A stretch of 64,000 nt of DNA from an uncultured Prevotellaceae bacterium (GCA_902799905.1 CADCCB010000003.1:46729-110728); one strand, 5' to 3'; counted from the first letter of the stretch, positions 36,425 through 46,280 are shown. Translations and numbers: made by a program. Notes: generated by a model not told the origin, from the sequence alone.

Positions 36425-39400
36425 TTCACTTCGACAATTTGATTGCTATATACGAACCAAAGGTAACCCTTCACATCGCGATGCCCCATCTCGCGGAGCA
36501 GTGCCATGTATTCATTTACCTGTTCGTGGTATTCCTGCCGTTCGCGTCCGAACTTAAAGTCAATGACGATAGTTGTTTGGCCGTCGGTTAACACACGGTC
36601 GGGGCGGCGTTCCACGCCATTGGGCAGTAGGATGGTGCATTCGTTGTAGAGCCGCCAACGGTCAGAGAACCACTCGGCCACGCGGGGCGATGCGATGCGT
36701 TTACGTATCATGTCCTCCAGTCGTTGTCGGGTGATGTGGTCGTCGTAGAGTATGCCTTCCTGCTCCAGTTGACAGAGAGCATGGTCGATGTCGTCTGCCG
36801 TGCGTATATTGGCAAAGATGCTGTGTAGCACGTTGCCCAGTTGGATGTACTGATTCTGCTGTGCCTGCTCGTCATCCTCGATGGTGGCGAATTCACGGCT
36901 CTTGTTGCTTTGCTTGAAGGTGAACTTGGGGGTGAATACCTCAATATTGACTGGGATGATGGTGCTGGGAAGTAAGAAGGGGTTTGCGCTGGCTTGACTT
37001 GAATGGCCAGTGGTGCAGGTCATAGAGAGTTGCCCGAATGTGAACGCCAGCGCGGCATTGGCATCTTGTTCGCCGCTGAGCGTCGAGTCATTCAGGTCGA
37101 GGGTGGGCAGCACCTGTTCGATGAGAGCCGATCGCGAGCCCTTGCTACCACGTTTGCCTATGACGAATAGGTTGCGGCCTGCACGGGTGAAAGCCACATA
37201 AAGCAGGTTAAGGTTGTCAACGATGTTCTGTTGGTGCTCCTCGTTGTAGTCTTTCTGGTAGATGGTACCCGTCATGCCTTTCTGACTGTAGTCGATAGGT
37301 GCAAGGGGCAGTTGGTTGAATGGTTCCTCTTCAGGACGACACCACAGCACGTCGGAGAACTCAAGCCGCCAGTCGCAGAAGGGGATGATGACATTGTCGA
37401 ACTCCAGACCTTTTGATTTATGGATACTGATGATGCGAATGCCGTCGGCATCAGGACACTGGATAGTCTTGCCGCAGAGCGATGCGTCCCACTCTCTCAA
37501 AAAGTCGTAGATATCTGCGGAATGCTCGCTAGCATAGGTGGCTACCTGATCGTAAAAAGCGCATAGGTAGCCACTTTGACCCTCCATCCGATCGAGGGCG
37601 AACAGCACGTATAGCCGTTCGGTGAGTTCATAGAGCGGCTGGCGCAACAGGTCGTCACGATGATTGGTATAGTCCTGGGGCAGTACTCCTTTGATACTTC
37701 CTGAATAGACGTTGGCAAGGAAGGCCCTCGAAATGAGGTCGTCGGGGTGTATGAGATAGCGCAACGCCTGGATGATGACCTGGACTGCAGGAGAGGCATC
37801 CAGGCGGAAAGCCTCATCGCTGATGACGTTCAGCAAGGGACGCTGCTCCATCAGATAGTTGGCTATGAGGGGAATATTGGCATTACTGCGTACAAGGATT
37901 GCGATATCGCGGGCGCGAATGCCCTGTGACAACAGATGGTCGATATGGCTCAACATCTGCTCGAGTGTTGCCGTCTGGTAGTCGTCCGATGGGAGTAGCC
38001 GGATGTCTACGAGACCTTCCGCTTCCCTTTGTGATGGCCATTTTTGACAAATATCGTCGTAGGCTGCCACTTCTGACACTTTAGCCGCCTCGGTGAAGAA
38101 GGCGTTGTTAAAGCGGATGATGTTCTGCTGTGAACGGTAGTTGATGTCCAAGGGCAAGATGTCGATACGCTGGGCAGAGTTCTCAAACTGATTTTTGATA
38201 TTGGCCAACAGTCGCCAGTCGCCGCTGCGCCAGCGGTAGATGCTCTGCTTGACATCGCCCACGATGAGATTGCTAGTGCCTTCGTGGCTCATGGTTTCCT
38301 CGAGTAACACCTTGAAGTTCTGCCACTGCACGGTGGAGGTATCCTGGAACTCGTCAATCATGATATGTTCCAGACGTGTACCTATTTTCTCGAAGATGAA
38401 GGGCGAGTCGCTGCCGTCGATGAGGTCGTGCAGCAGTTGCTGGGTGTCGGAAAGTAGGAAGCGGTTGCCTTCTTCGTTTAGGGCGCGCACTTTCTTCTCG
38501 ATACTGTCCAGAAGACGCAACTGGTTGAGGTGGCGCAGGGTGAGCGTTGCCGACTGGTAGAGCCGCCATTGACGAGGCTGGTCCTCGATGACCTGATGCA
38601 ACAGACGGTTCAGTTTGCTCTCTACTACGGCGTGGATGTGCGGGCCCTTATCGCTGGTTTTTGTGTACCATTTGGTTGGGTCGCCGTCGGCTTCCTTGAC
38701 GGTTGATGTCAGGATGCTTTCGTTGAAGTCGTCGCCACGCTTCAACTTAATAAAGACGGAGCACACGCCATTGCCCTTTTTGGCAAAATCTTCAATGGAG
38801 AGCCCCTCGGCATTGATAGTGTCGAAGAACTCGTCGGCTAATTGCGTCATGTGCTGGCGGGCATCTTCGCGTATTTTACGCAGTTGGGCGGTGTAATGGT
38901 CGAAGAACTTCTTGTCGTCAGCGATAACGGCCAATCGTTTCCTCTCGTGTTTGTAGAAGTCGCGGAAAATAGTGAGGCCAAAACGCTTAATCTGTCCGAT
39001 GACATTCCAAGAACGGTCATCGCCGATGGTGTCCATGATGTATTTTAGCAGCCATTGCAGCAGTAAGTCCTGAGTTGTGAGACTGTCAATGAGTTGATCG
39101 ACGGCCTGCTCTTCCACCTGCTGGTCGTTCAGCCCAATGCGCAAGTTAGCCGTCAGTTCCAGTTCACGTGCCAGGTTGCGCATGACGCTCTGGAAGAACG
39201 AGTCAATGGTCTCCACACGGAAATAACTATAGTTGTGCAGTAACAGGTGGAGGGCCTTGCCTGCCTGATCGGAGGCATACTCGGGAGTGACATTCAGGTC
39301 TTTGCACACCTTGCGAAGATAGGACTCCGAGTCTTCCTGTCTTCGCCAGATGCCGTACAGTTGGCTCAGGATGCGTTGCTTCATCTCGGCCGTTGCCTTG

Positions 39401-39534
39401 TTGGTGAAGGTGACAGCCAGCGTCTGCCGGAACGCCGAGGGGTCCTGCACCAGGAGTTTGATGTATTCGACGGCCAGGGTGAACGTCTTGCCACTACCGG
39501 CACTGGCCTTATAGATAATCAGGGGTTTTACCAT
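36421..39534 (-). CDS. addA: AddA-type UvrD-like helicase-nuclease
   Basis: 1037 residues. Superfamily 1 helicase motifs: YKASAGSGKTFTLAVEYI (Walker A), VTFTNKATAEMK (motif Ia), IDEFQDTS (motif II), GDVKQSIYRWRSGD (motif III), ISIHKSKGLEFDNVI (motif V) and YVAFTRAGRNLFV (motif VI). A C-terminal PD-(D/E)XK nuclease shows VIDFKFGR. It unwinds and degrades double-strand breaks as the partner of AddB. Its first seven bases overlap the end of the DUF5686 gene. Confidence 0.92.
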   Translation of the reverse strand: MVKPLIIYKASAGSGKTFTLAVEYIKLLVQDPSAFRQTLAVTFTNKATAEMKQRILSQLYGIWRRQEDSESYLRKVCKDLNVTPEYASDQAGKALHLLLHNYSYFRVETIDSFFQSVMRNLARELELTANLRIGLNDQQVEEQAVDQLIDSLTTQDLLLQWLLKYIMDTIGDDRSWNVIGQIKRFGLTIFRDFYKHERKRLAVIADDKKFFDHYTAQLRKIREDARQHMTQLADEFFDTINAEGLSIEDFAKKGNGVCSVFIKLKRGDDFNESILTSTVKEADGDPTKWYTKTSDKGPHIHAVVESKLNRLLHQVIEDQPRQWRLYQSATLTLRHLNQLRLLDSIEKKVRALNEEGNRFLLSDTQQLLHDLIDGSDSPFIFEKIGTRLEHIMIDEFQDTSTVQWQNFKVLLEETMSHEGTSNLIVGDVKQSIYRWRSGDWRLLANIKNQFENSAQRIDILPLDINYRSQQNIIRFNNAFFTEAAKVSEVAAYDDICQKWPSQREAEGLVDIRLLPSDDYQTATLEQMLSHIDHLLSQGIRARDIAILVRSNANIPLIANYLMEQRPLLNVISDEAFRLDASPAVQVIIQALRYLIHPDDLISRAFLANVYSGSIKGVLPQDYTNHRDDLLRQPLYELTERLYVLFALDRMEGQSGYLCAFYDQVATYASEHSADIYDFLREWDASLCGKTIQCPDADGIRIISIHKSKGLEFDNVIIPFCDWRLEFSDVLWCRPEEEPFNQLPLAPIDYSQKGMTGTIYQKDYNEEHQQNIVDNLNLLYVAFTRAGRNLFVIGKRGSKGSRSALIEQVLPTLDLNDSTLSGEQDANAALAFTFGQLSMTCTTGHSSQASANPFLLPSTIIPVNIEVFTPKFTFKQSNKSREFATIEDDEQAQQNQYIQLGNVLHSIFANIRTADDIDHALCQLEQEGILYDDHITRQRLEDMIRKRIASPRVAEWFSDRWRLYNECTILLPNGVERRPDRVLTDGQTTIVIDFKFGRERQEYHEQVNEYMALLREMGHRDVKGYLWFVYSNQIVEVK

Positions 39535-41588
39535 CTTCGGAATAATTCAAATGTAAACTTACAGCCCATGCTCTGATACTGCACATTAAGGAAACTGGCG
39601 AACAAACCCATCGAGAAGGCTCGGCAGGTGAAGCCATAGCCCAACTCGGAATAGATGCGTGTATGGGCGATAGAAAGACTGTTCAAGTAGACGCGCTCGC
39701 GTTCCACATAGCGCCCCAAGATAGGAACCAAGGCTACCCCAAAGAGGGGTGTCTCGTACGACACGTTGCTGCGCAGGTAGTAGTTAGAGGCATTGTACAA
39801 GTCGGAACTCAGTAATTGGAAGTCACCCGTCCAGTCGTCGTCCCATCCCTCTGGCAGGTTGTTGTCGCGGAAGTTTGCGAAGTCCATGAAATAGTCTTTC
39901 TCCCTGTAGGTGTAAAGACCGCCGCCGAAGCGCAGGTTGAGTTGCTGCAGGTGTGACATGTGGTGCTTGTACGATACATCGAACTCCCAGCGCGTGTAGG
40001 GCAGGTCGCTGAACTTCGTTTTCATGCCGTGCTCGATGTCGAAACTGAAGATGGGGGCTGTCTTCCAGGGCCTGTACTTGATGCCGATCAGGGGTGCCAG
40101 CGAGTTGTAGGTGACAGGCTTGTCGAAACGTCTCATCTCGTCGGCATTAATGGCCTTGCGGTGGTGGTAGATGAAGCCAACTTCTAAGGTGAGCCAGGGG
40201 CGTGGGGTGATGATGTTCCTAATGGAGAAGTGGGTGTCGCTGAAGAGGTCAAGGTCACGCTGTTCCAATTCGGGAATATTTCCATGCTCTGCCTGGATTT
40301 CTTCGAGTACCGTGTTGTTGCCTATGCGGTTGTCTTTCTGCAGATGGGCATAGATATGTCCGTTCAGTCTCTCGTTGTATGTGAACGTGAGGGGTAGGGT
40401 GTAGTAGAACTCATGCAACTTGAAGTTGTAGCCCACTTGCGGCTCGGTTGAGATGGACTTCTGGGGGGTGAATTTATAGCGGGCACCCATCTTCATGCGG
40501 TAGGAAAAGCCCTTGCTGGCACTAAAACTGAAGTATTGCGGATTGAGCAAGGGGAAGAGTTTTAGATAGCCCCTTTTGTTCTCGGTGCTGATGCTGTGGA
40601 TGAGGTTTGAACCGATGAGGTCCCAGCCGATTTCTTCCCAGTAGTTGTGCTTGTTCTTCTGTCGTTGCTCTTCAGCAAGTGCCACAGAGTCGGGCTCTGC
40701 TGGCGTTACAGACAAGGTGTCTTCTATCTCTTCTGGCTCGTTCTGTTTGTCATACTCTTCGTAGACGGCCTGTTCAGCGGCAGAGAGGGCGATGGGACGC
40801 ACGGATTCTATCATTTGGCGGTCACCCTCTATGTGCAGGGTGTCTGGCAGAGTGATGGGACAGTCATAGAGGGCTTCGAAATGGGAGGTGATGTCGTTGC
40901 CGATGAACTTGAAACGGACATCTGTCTGCACGAAACGCGGCAGCAATGCACGGACACCATAGCGTCCCTGCATGGTGAGTGTCTTGAAGCGGATCATGTC
41001 AAACTCACCGTTCAGTTCTACCTGCTCGATACGTCCTGTGCGATACTCCACCAGAGCCTGACCGCTAACCAGTTGGGTGTTTGGCATCAGGCGCGGACGG
41101 AAATTGACCCTGATGTAGCGTTCGTCAAGGCGGTAGACGGTGTATTTATAATAGATACGGTTTTCTCTGTTAAAAGGCGATAGCACATGATCACCGTAAA
41201 GCGTCACGTTATAGAGATTGGGCGTGAGAAATTCGAAGAGCGTGGGCATGGTACGGCGGTTGTGGGGGATGGTGGTATAGAAAACCTGCCGATTGGTCTC
41301 GTAGTCGTCCACATCATTGAATGTTACGCGACTATACTGCTCGCTTACGAAGTGACGGTCGCCGTTGGCTATGGAGTAGCCGTGAGGGATGAGCCATAAT
41401 GCCACGTTTCTGCGATTGGTCTGGTAGTGAAACTTCACATAGACGTTAGTACTGAAGCCTTTGACGTTGTTGGTGAAGTTGCGTTTGTAGGTGAACAAAC
41501 GGCTGAGCACTAGCGAATCGAGGTTATCGCCAGCGGCTTGGGACGTAAAGGCCAATAGGAGTGCTATGGTTAGTATAGCGTGTTTCAC
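39528..41588 (-). CDS. DUF5686 family outer-membrane protein, GTG start
   Basis: 686 residues with a signal peptide (KHAILTIALLLAFTSQAAG). The body matches the DUF5686 group of Bacteroidetes proteins: an N-terminal soluble region and a C-terminal outer-membrane beta-barrel ending FELFRRW. The carboxypeptidase-D-like module usually at the front is not present. Function is unknown. GTG 41588 is the only start giving a signal peptide, and the -7 box ends just five bases before it, so the message is nearly leaderless. The longer upstream frame crosses the promoter. It is first in the unit with addA and addB, an odd mix of envelope and DNA repair. Confidence 0.82.
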   Translation of the reverse strand: MKHAILTIALLLAFTSQAAGDNLDSLVLSRLFTYKRNFTNNVKGFSTNVYVKFHYQTNRRNVALWLIPHGYSIANGDRHFVSEQYSRVTFNDVDDYETNRQVFYTTIPHNRRTMPTLFEFLTPNLYNVTLYGDHVLSPFNRENRIYYKYTVYRLDERYIRVNFRPRLMPNTQLVSGQALVEYRTGRIEQVELNGEFDMIRFKTLTMQGRYGVRALLPRFVQTDVRFKFIGNDITSHFEALYDCPITLPDTLHIEGDRQMIESVRPIALSAAEQAVYEEYDKQNEPEEIEDTLSVTPAEPDSVALAEEQRQKNKHNYWEEIGWDLIGSNLIHSISTENKRGYLKLFPLLNPQYFSFSASKGFSYRMKMGARYKFTPQKSISTEPQVGYNFKLHEFYYTLPLTFTYNERLNGHIYAHLQKDNRIGNNTVLEEIQAEHGNIPELEQRDLDLFSDTHFSIRNIITPRPWLTLEVGFIYHHRKAINADEMRRFDKPVTYNSLAPLIGIKYRPWKTAPIFSFDIEHGMKTKFSDLPYTRWEFDVSYKHHMSHLQQLNLRFGGGLYTYREKDYFMDFANFRDNNLPEGWDDDWTGDFQLLSSDLYNASNYYLRSNVSYETPLFGVALVPILGRYVERERVYLNSLSIAHTRIYSELGYGFTCRAFSMGLFASFLNVQYQSMGCKFTFELFRRW

Positions 41589-41593
41589 AGGTA

Positions 41594-41624
41594 CAAAGGT
41601 ACGAAAAAAAACTTTATATGCAAA
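41594..41624 (-). promoter_or_regulatory. promoter of the DUF5686-addA-addB unit
   Basis: Minus-strand TACCTTTG (41594-41601) and TTTG (41621-41624), spacer 19 bases. It directly abuts the GTG start at 41588. Confidence 0.75.
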
Positions 41625-41709
41625 TAAAAAAACAAGAAAAAAGACAAAAAAATAGCAGGTTCCAATAATTGTTACTGAAACCTGCACATTATATAATAAT
41701 GTATCTCTC

Positions 41710-42582
41710 TTATCCGAGGTATTTCATCAGAATCCTGGCGTTGCCCGAGTCGCGCAACTTGGCGATGCTCTTCTCGCGGATTTGGCGCACACGCTCACGG
41801 GTAAGACCCAGTTCGTCGCCTATTTCCTCGAGGCCCTTCTCATGACAGCCAATGCCGAAGCACTCGCGGATGATGATGATTTCGCGATCTTTCAACACTT
41901 TCGACAGGACTGAGTTCAATTCTTGAGCCATCGACTCATGATCAACATGGCGGTCGGTACGTGAGTCATCACCAGAAGCCATAACGTCGAGCATACAGTT
42001 GTCCTCACCATCTTGGAATGGGGCGTCGATAGATACATGGTGGCTATCGGCCTGCATCGACTGGCCGATCTTCTCCTCGTCGAGGTCGGTCATCTCAGCC
42101 AACTCGCTCACAGAGGGGTGGCGCTGGTTTTCCTGCTCGAAACGGTTGATCTCGTGGTTGATCTTGTTTAGCGAACCAACCTGATTAAGCGGCAGACGCA
42201 CGATGCGGCTTTGCTCTGCAATGGCTTGCAGGATGCTCTGGCGAATCCACCAAACAGCGTATGAGATGAACTTGAAACCTCTGGTCTCGTCGAACTTCTG
42301 AGCGGCTTTAATAAGGCCGATATTACCTTCGTCTATCAGGTCGGTCAATGTTAATCCCTGATGCTGATATTGCTTGGCTACTGACACCACAAAGCGCAGG
42401 TTGGCCGTCACCAGTTTGTCCTTGGCACGCTCACCTTCCAAACCACCCTTGCGAATCTTCTGTGCCAACTCAATCTCTTCGTCAATACTAATGAGGGGTG
42501 CACGACCGATTTCCACCAGATATTTGTCCAGTGCTTCGCTCGAACGGTTTGTAATACTCTTCTGAATCTTTAATTGTCTCAT
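41710..42582 (-). CDS. rpoD: Primary sigma factor (RpoD, small Bacteroidetes form)
   Basis: 290 residues. Regions 1.2 to 4.2 are present without the long region 1.1 of enterobacteria: KLVTANLRFVVSVAKQYQ and DLIDEGNIGLIKAAQKFD (region 2), FISYAVWWIRQSILQAIAE (2.4), and LTRERVRQIREKSIAKLR (4.2 helix-turn-helix). It directs RNA polymerase to the TTTG/TAnnTTTG promoters seen across this window. The gene stands alone. Confidence 0.96.
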   Translation of the reverse strand: MRQLKIQKSITNRSSEALDKYLVEIGRAPLISIDEEIELAQKIRKGGLEGERAKDKLVTANLRFVVSVAKQYQHQGLTLTDLIDEGNIGLIKAAQKFDETRGFKFISYAVWWIRQSILQAIAEQSRIVRLPLNQVGSLNKINHEINRFEQENQRHPSVSELAEMTDLDEEKIGQSMQADSHHVSIDAPFQDGEDNCMLDVMASGDDSRTDRHVDHESMAQELNSVLSKVLKDREIIIIRECFGIGCHEKGLEEIGDELGLTRERVRQIREKSIAKLRDSGNARILMKYLG

Positions 42583-42658
42583 CTCCTAATACCTTAAAAT
42601 CCGTTATAACTGCCTGATAATTAGGCTACTAAGTACGTATTCACTAGTTTTGCGGATG

Positions 42659-42666
42659 CAAAGTTA
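42659..42666 (-). promoter_or_regulatory. -7 element for rpoD
   Basis: Minus-strand TAACTTTG at 42659-42666, about 75 bases before the ATG. The -33 position does not read TTTG. Confidence 0.5.
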
Positions 42667-42795
42667 CGAAAAATATCAATACGTTGTTCAGAAATCATCA
42701 TTTTTTTTGTGTTAAAAAAATAAAATTACTTTTTGTTGGAAGGCTAGTTTCCTCCCTACGGGAGCAGAGACCTTCAGGCAAGGGATGGGCTCTCT

Positions 42796-42906
42796 GACTT
42801 GAAGAGATGTTTCCTTCAGGTACAAAACAACTTGTTTTGTTCAGTAAGGAATGCTTCCTTCGACTCGTAGAGATAGTTTCTTCGAGAACAAAACAACTTG
42901 TTTTGT
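42796..42906. repeat. tandem 66-base units, each ending in a 19-base palindrome
   Basis: ACAAAACAACTTGTTTTGT, a perfect palindrome around a central C, occurs at 42822-42840 and 42888-42906. Each is preceded by related text (GACTTGAAGAGAT.. and GACTCGTAGAGAT.. then TTTC.TTC), giving a direct repeat with a 66-base period and a more decayed third copy near 42745-42790. This, with GTGTAACTTTTGC-type words at 42975-43075, accounts for the 42583-43123 gap. I see no convincing gene there; the 103-codon frame on the minus strand is made of the repeats. Confidence 0.7.
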
Positions 42907-43123
42907 ACCAACAGATAATATGCCTTCCATATAAGTGCCTTATTGTCAACGCTTTAACGTCCAATCTCTCAATGGTGTAGGATAGTGTAGGTTGGTGTAA
43001 CTTTTGCAAAAAGGTACACCGTGTCTAACGAACTGATATTAAGACAGTTAAAGGCAAAAGTGTAACTTTGTAACTTTTTTGATGTTTCAAAAATAATTTA
43101 GATGAGTACATCTTCGGATAAAC

Positions 43124-44458
43124 TCAGTCTTTCTGTTCCGACGACTGCTGGCAAAACTCTACAAAGAGCGTGCGCTGGCTTTTGGGCGTTAAGCAGAATG
43201 GTGCTGCCGTGCGGTGGCCTACAAGCCAGAGGATGCGGCCCTTGGCATCGCTAAGCACTAACGTTCTCCGTTTTTCGAAGATGTTGAGGTGGCAGTCGGT
43301 GAGGTAGTCGCTCACCAAACGGCTTCCATTCATGCCATAGGGCTGAAAACGGTCGCCCTGTCTGACAGGGCGCAGCGTTAGTGGGAAATGTATGGTGTCT
43401 GCATCCAGACAGGCCACGTGTGGCTGCTTGTCCAGGTGTCTCTCTTCAAGGATGTTCACTCGGATCTTTCCGCTCTCGTAGGCGTAATTGCCAGTTTCTG
43501 GGATGAGAAGAGTAGGGGGCTCTGTTCGCCTTTCTTCTACTATCAGTCGTCCTCGGCAGATGGTCATTTGGTGGGTGGGTGATTGCCATTCGCTGCCAGC
43601 AGGGGCTTTCTCCAGTGAAATGCTGACTTGTTCGATAACGGCAGAAGAAAATCCCATCGGGCTTAACCACTCGAAGAGAATACTTTCTGGTGACGGCTCC
43701 TGCATGAGAGCACTTATTTCGATGGAATTGTTGAGAATGAGACGTTCAAGACAGGTAGAAATTGTATTGTCATAGACGCGAGCGGTCTCTTGTAGTCGTC
43801 TGGCGGTGGTTAGAATATTGTTGGTTACACTACCATTGATCTCGTTTAGAAGAGGAATCAGGCGTAGCCGAACTTTATTGCGTACTATGTCATCTTTCAA
43901 ATTCGTGGAATCGGTGACGTAGTCTTGTTGTATATCTTCCAACCATTTTATAATATTTTTTCTCCTTACAGATAGTAGCGGTCTTAGCACTTTTCCATTG
44001 CGTACCTTGATACCAGTTAAGCCGTGTATGCCAGTGCCACGCATCAGATTCATGAGGATAGTCTCTACGCAGTCATCCTGGTGGTGGGCTACGCAGATGC
44101 CGTCGGCTTCTATGTCTTGTCGCAGTTGCTCGAAATAGTGGTAGCGAAGATCTCTTGCTGCCATTTCAAGACTTACTTTATGCAGTTTGGCATAAGATTC
44201 TGTGTCAAAGTGAATAAGATGTAGTTCGATTGAGTGTTTCTTGCAGAGCGTTTTGACATAGTCTTCATCACGGTTGCTCTCTTCGCCACGCAGGTGGAAA
44301 TTGCAATGCACAGCCTCAACTTGATAGCCAAGCAAAAGCAGTACACGCAACAAGCAGACGCTGTCTGCACCACCGCTAAGTGCCACCAGATAGCGTTTCC
44401 CTTTGTCAAGCAGATGCTCCTGCTCGATAAACTGTTGTATGGTCTCTGGAAAGGTCAA
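43124..44458 (-). CDS. tilS: tRNA(Ile)-lysidine synthetase
   Basis: 444 residues. The PP-loop LVALSGGADSVCLLRVL (about 23-40) binds ATP. YEVEAVHCNFHLRG-like text, VAHHQDDCVETILMNLMRGTG and the C-terminal tRNA-binding domains are as expected. It converts the wobble cytidine of the CAU anticodon to lysidine so that the tRNA reads AUA. Third gene of the exonuclease-rlmI-tilS run, nine bases after rlmI. Confidence 0.94.
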   Translation of the reverse strand: MTFPETIQQFIEQEHLLDKGKRYLVALSGGADSVCLLRVLLLLGYQVEAVHCNFHLRGEESNRDEDYVKTLCKKHSIELHLIHFDTESYAKLHKVSLEMAARDLRYHYFEQLRQDIEADGICVAHHQDDCVETILMNLMRGTGIHGLTGIKVRNGKVLRPLLSVRRKNIIKWLEDIQQDYVTDSTNLKDDIVRNKVRLRLIPLLNEINGSVTNNILTTARRLQETARVYDNTISTCLERLILNNSIEISALMQEPSPESILFEWLSPMGFSSAVIEQVSISLEKAPAGSEWQSPTHQMTICRGRLIVEERRTEPPTLLIPETGNYAYESGKIRVNILEERHLDKQPHVACLDADTIHFPLTLRPVRQGDRFQPYGMNGSRLVSDYLTDCHLNIFEKRRTLVLSDAKGRILWLVGHRTAAPFCLTPKSQRTLFVEFCQQSSEQKD

Positions 44459-44467
44459 CTTTGTAAA

Positions 44468-45661
44468 TTATTCTACGTATAGTACGAGTCCTTTCAGATA
44501 CTCTCCTTCTGGGTGGTAGATGTTGATGGGATGGTCGGCTGGCTGATGCAGTTGGTGCAGGATGCGTACCTTGCGTTTGGCCAATGCAGCCGCCGTGAAG
44601 ACAGCATTACGGAAGTTGTCCTTAGTGACCACCTGTGAACATGAAAATGTGAAGAGTATGCCACCGCGCTCAATCTTTTCGAAGGCCTTCTGGTTCAGTC
44701 GGGTGTAGCCCTTCAAGGCGTTGTGCAGGGCTCCTCGATGCTTGGCAAAGGCTGGTGGGTCAAGGATGATGAGGTCATAGGAGGATTGTGAGTCGGATCT
44801 TTCCTGGCTTCCAATACTCTCCAAGAACTTAAAGGCATCCTCGCAGTAGGCCTGATGGCGCGGGTCGCCAGGGAAGTTGAGTTCGACATTGCGCTTGGTT
44901 AGTTCGATGGCTTTGGCCGAACTGTCCACGGAGTGTACTAGTTGAGCACCGCCGCGCATGGCGTAAAATGAGAATCCGCCTGTGTAGCAGAACATGTTGA
45001 GCACCCGTCTGTCCTTCGCATATTTCTCCAGCAACGCACGGTTTTCACGCTGGTCAACGAAGAACCCGGTCTTCTGCCCCTTTAGCCAGTCTACGTAGAA
45101 GCGCATGCCGTTCTCAGTGGCTATGTTGTCGTTGCTGCCTCCAAGCAGGAATCCATTCTCGGGATCGACGAACGAAAGTGTCGTATCGCTCTTGTAATAT
45201 ATATGAGCGATGCGATTGGCCATTACCTTCTGAAGTGCCTGCGCTATCTGGTGGCGAGCCAGGTGCATGCCTATGCTATGGGCCTGCATGACAGCCGTCT
45301 GTTTGTAGACATCGATGATAAGTCCAGGCATCAGGTCACCTTCGCCATGTACTAGGCGATAGGCGTCGGTGTTGGGACAATCTGCCAGTCCAATGCTCTG
45401 TCGGAGGTCTAGAGCCGACTGCAGGCGCGACTCCCAATAGCGGTCGTCGATGTCAACGTCGCTGAATGTCAGCACACGCACGGCTATTGAGCCCTGTTGG
45501 TAGTGGCCTACGGCAATGAAGTCGCCCTTTTCTGACAGCACGCGTACTACATCTCCCTCCTCGATGCCGTTGTCTGTGTGATGGATGGCTCCAGAGAAAA
45601 TCCAGGGATGGAAGCGGAGCAGGCTTTCTTCCTTACCTCGTTTCAGATAAATCTGTTTCAT
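44468..45661 (-). CDS. rlmI: RlmI-type 23S rRNA (cytosine-C5) methyltransferase
   Basis: 397 residues. An N-terminal PUA domain (about 1-75: IYLKRGKEESLLRFHPWIFSG-type opening), an EEHEE region, then a Rossmann methyltransferase domain with VLNMFCYTGGFSFYAM (AdoMet motif I), DPPAFAKHR (motif IV) and FSCSQVV. Homologues methylate C5 of a cytosine in 23S rRNA using AdoMet; the exact position here is inferred. ATG 45661 is preferred to the longer frame, which starts deeper in the exonuclease gene. Even so the two genes overlap by 29 bases. Confidence 0.88.
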   Translation of the reverse strand: MKQIYLKRGKEESLLRFHPWIFSGAIHHTDNGIEEGDVVRVLSEKGDFIAVGHYQQGSIAVRVLTFSDVDIDDRYWESRLQSALDLRQSIGLADCPNTDAYRLVHGEGDLMPGLIIDVYKQTAVMQAHSIGMHLARHQIAQALQKVMANRIAHIYYKSDTTLSFVDPENGFLLGGSNDNIATENGMRFYVDWLKGQKTGFFVDQRENRALLEKYAKDRRVLNMFCYTGGFSFYAMRGGAQLVHSVDSSAKAIELTKRNVELNFPGDPRHQAYCEDAFKFLESIGSQERSDSQSSYDLIILDPPAFAKHRGALHNALKGYTRLNQKAFEKIERGGILFTFSCSQVVTKDNFRNAVFTAAALAKRKVRILHQLHQPADHPINIYHPEGEYLKGLVLYVE

Positions 45662-46280
45662 GCTTCTCGGGTTCAATAAGTTGATAATCGTTGGTTTCTC
45701 TCAGTCGTACCAGTTCCTTGTAGAGTTGGATACAGGCCCAAGCATCGGTTGCGGCATAGTACTTCTGGCGGTCGCTGAGGATGTCGGCCTCCCAATTGCT
45801 CAGTTGCTGACGCTTGCTAATCTTCTTGCCGAAGAGGTTGGCATAGAGTTTCTGTAGGCTCATATCCTCGATGCCTATCTCGCGCACATGGTCCTGAATG
45901 TCAATAAAAAGACCTGGGGTGAAGTCTCCTAATTTATGGAGCGAGTTCAGGTCGTCATGCCACGACAAGCCTACTTTTGTGACAGTTTTGTCTTCCAGTA
46001 GTTTGATGATTGAGTCCGTCAGTCCTATATGGTTTAGACGGAACAGAAAGCAGGTGTCTTCGGTCGATACCTGTAGCAAGGACACCTTGTGCTGCTGTCC
46101 CTTCTTAAACGAGGGCCTTGTCTCAGTGTCAAGTCCCAGCATCTTCTGAGATAGGAGATAGCGTACGGCCCGCTCGGTCTCTCCAGGAGTCAGTATGACA
46201 ATGATCCTGCCCTTGAATTCTTCGACGGGAAGGGTCGAAATTCGCACCTTTTCGTATTTGCTGTATATGATTTTAGGCAT
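45633..46280 (-). CDS. 3'-5' exonuclease, DEDDy family
   Basis: 215 residues. Exo I GLDTETRPSF, exo II GLSWHDDLNSLH and exo III QKYYAATDAW (Tyr four residues before the last Asp) make a complete DEDDy active site, as in RNase D and the WRN-type exonuclease. There is no HRDC domain, so it is a single-domain exonuclease on DNA or RNA ends. ATG 46280 gives MPKIIYSKYEK; the longer frame overlaps the promoter. Its location with rRNA and tRNA modification genes favours an RNA role, which is inference. Confidence 0.88.
   Translation of the reverse strand: MPKIIYSKYEKVRISTLPVEEFKGRIIVILTPGETERAVRYLLSQKMLGLDTETRPSFKKGQQHKVSLLQVSTEDTCFLFRLNHIGLTDSIIKLLEDKTVTKVGLSWHDDLNSLHKLGDFTPGLFIDIQDHVREIGIEDMSLQKLYANLFGKKISKRQQLSNWEADILSDRQKYYAATDAWACIQLYKELVRLRETNDYQLIEPEKHETDLSETR

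Noticed and set aside
42698-43009. 103-codon minus-strand frame upstream of rpoD
   Set aside because: Its sequence is made of the 66-base repeat units (KTSCFV occurring twice), so it reflects repeat DNA rather than a protein.
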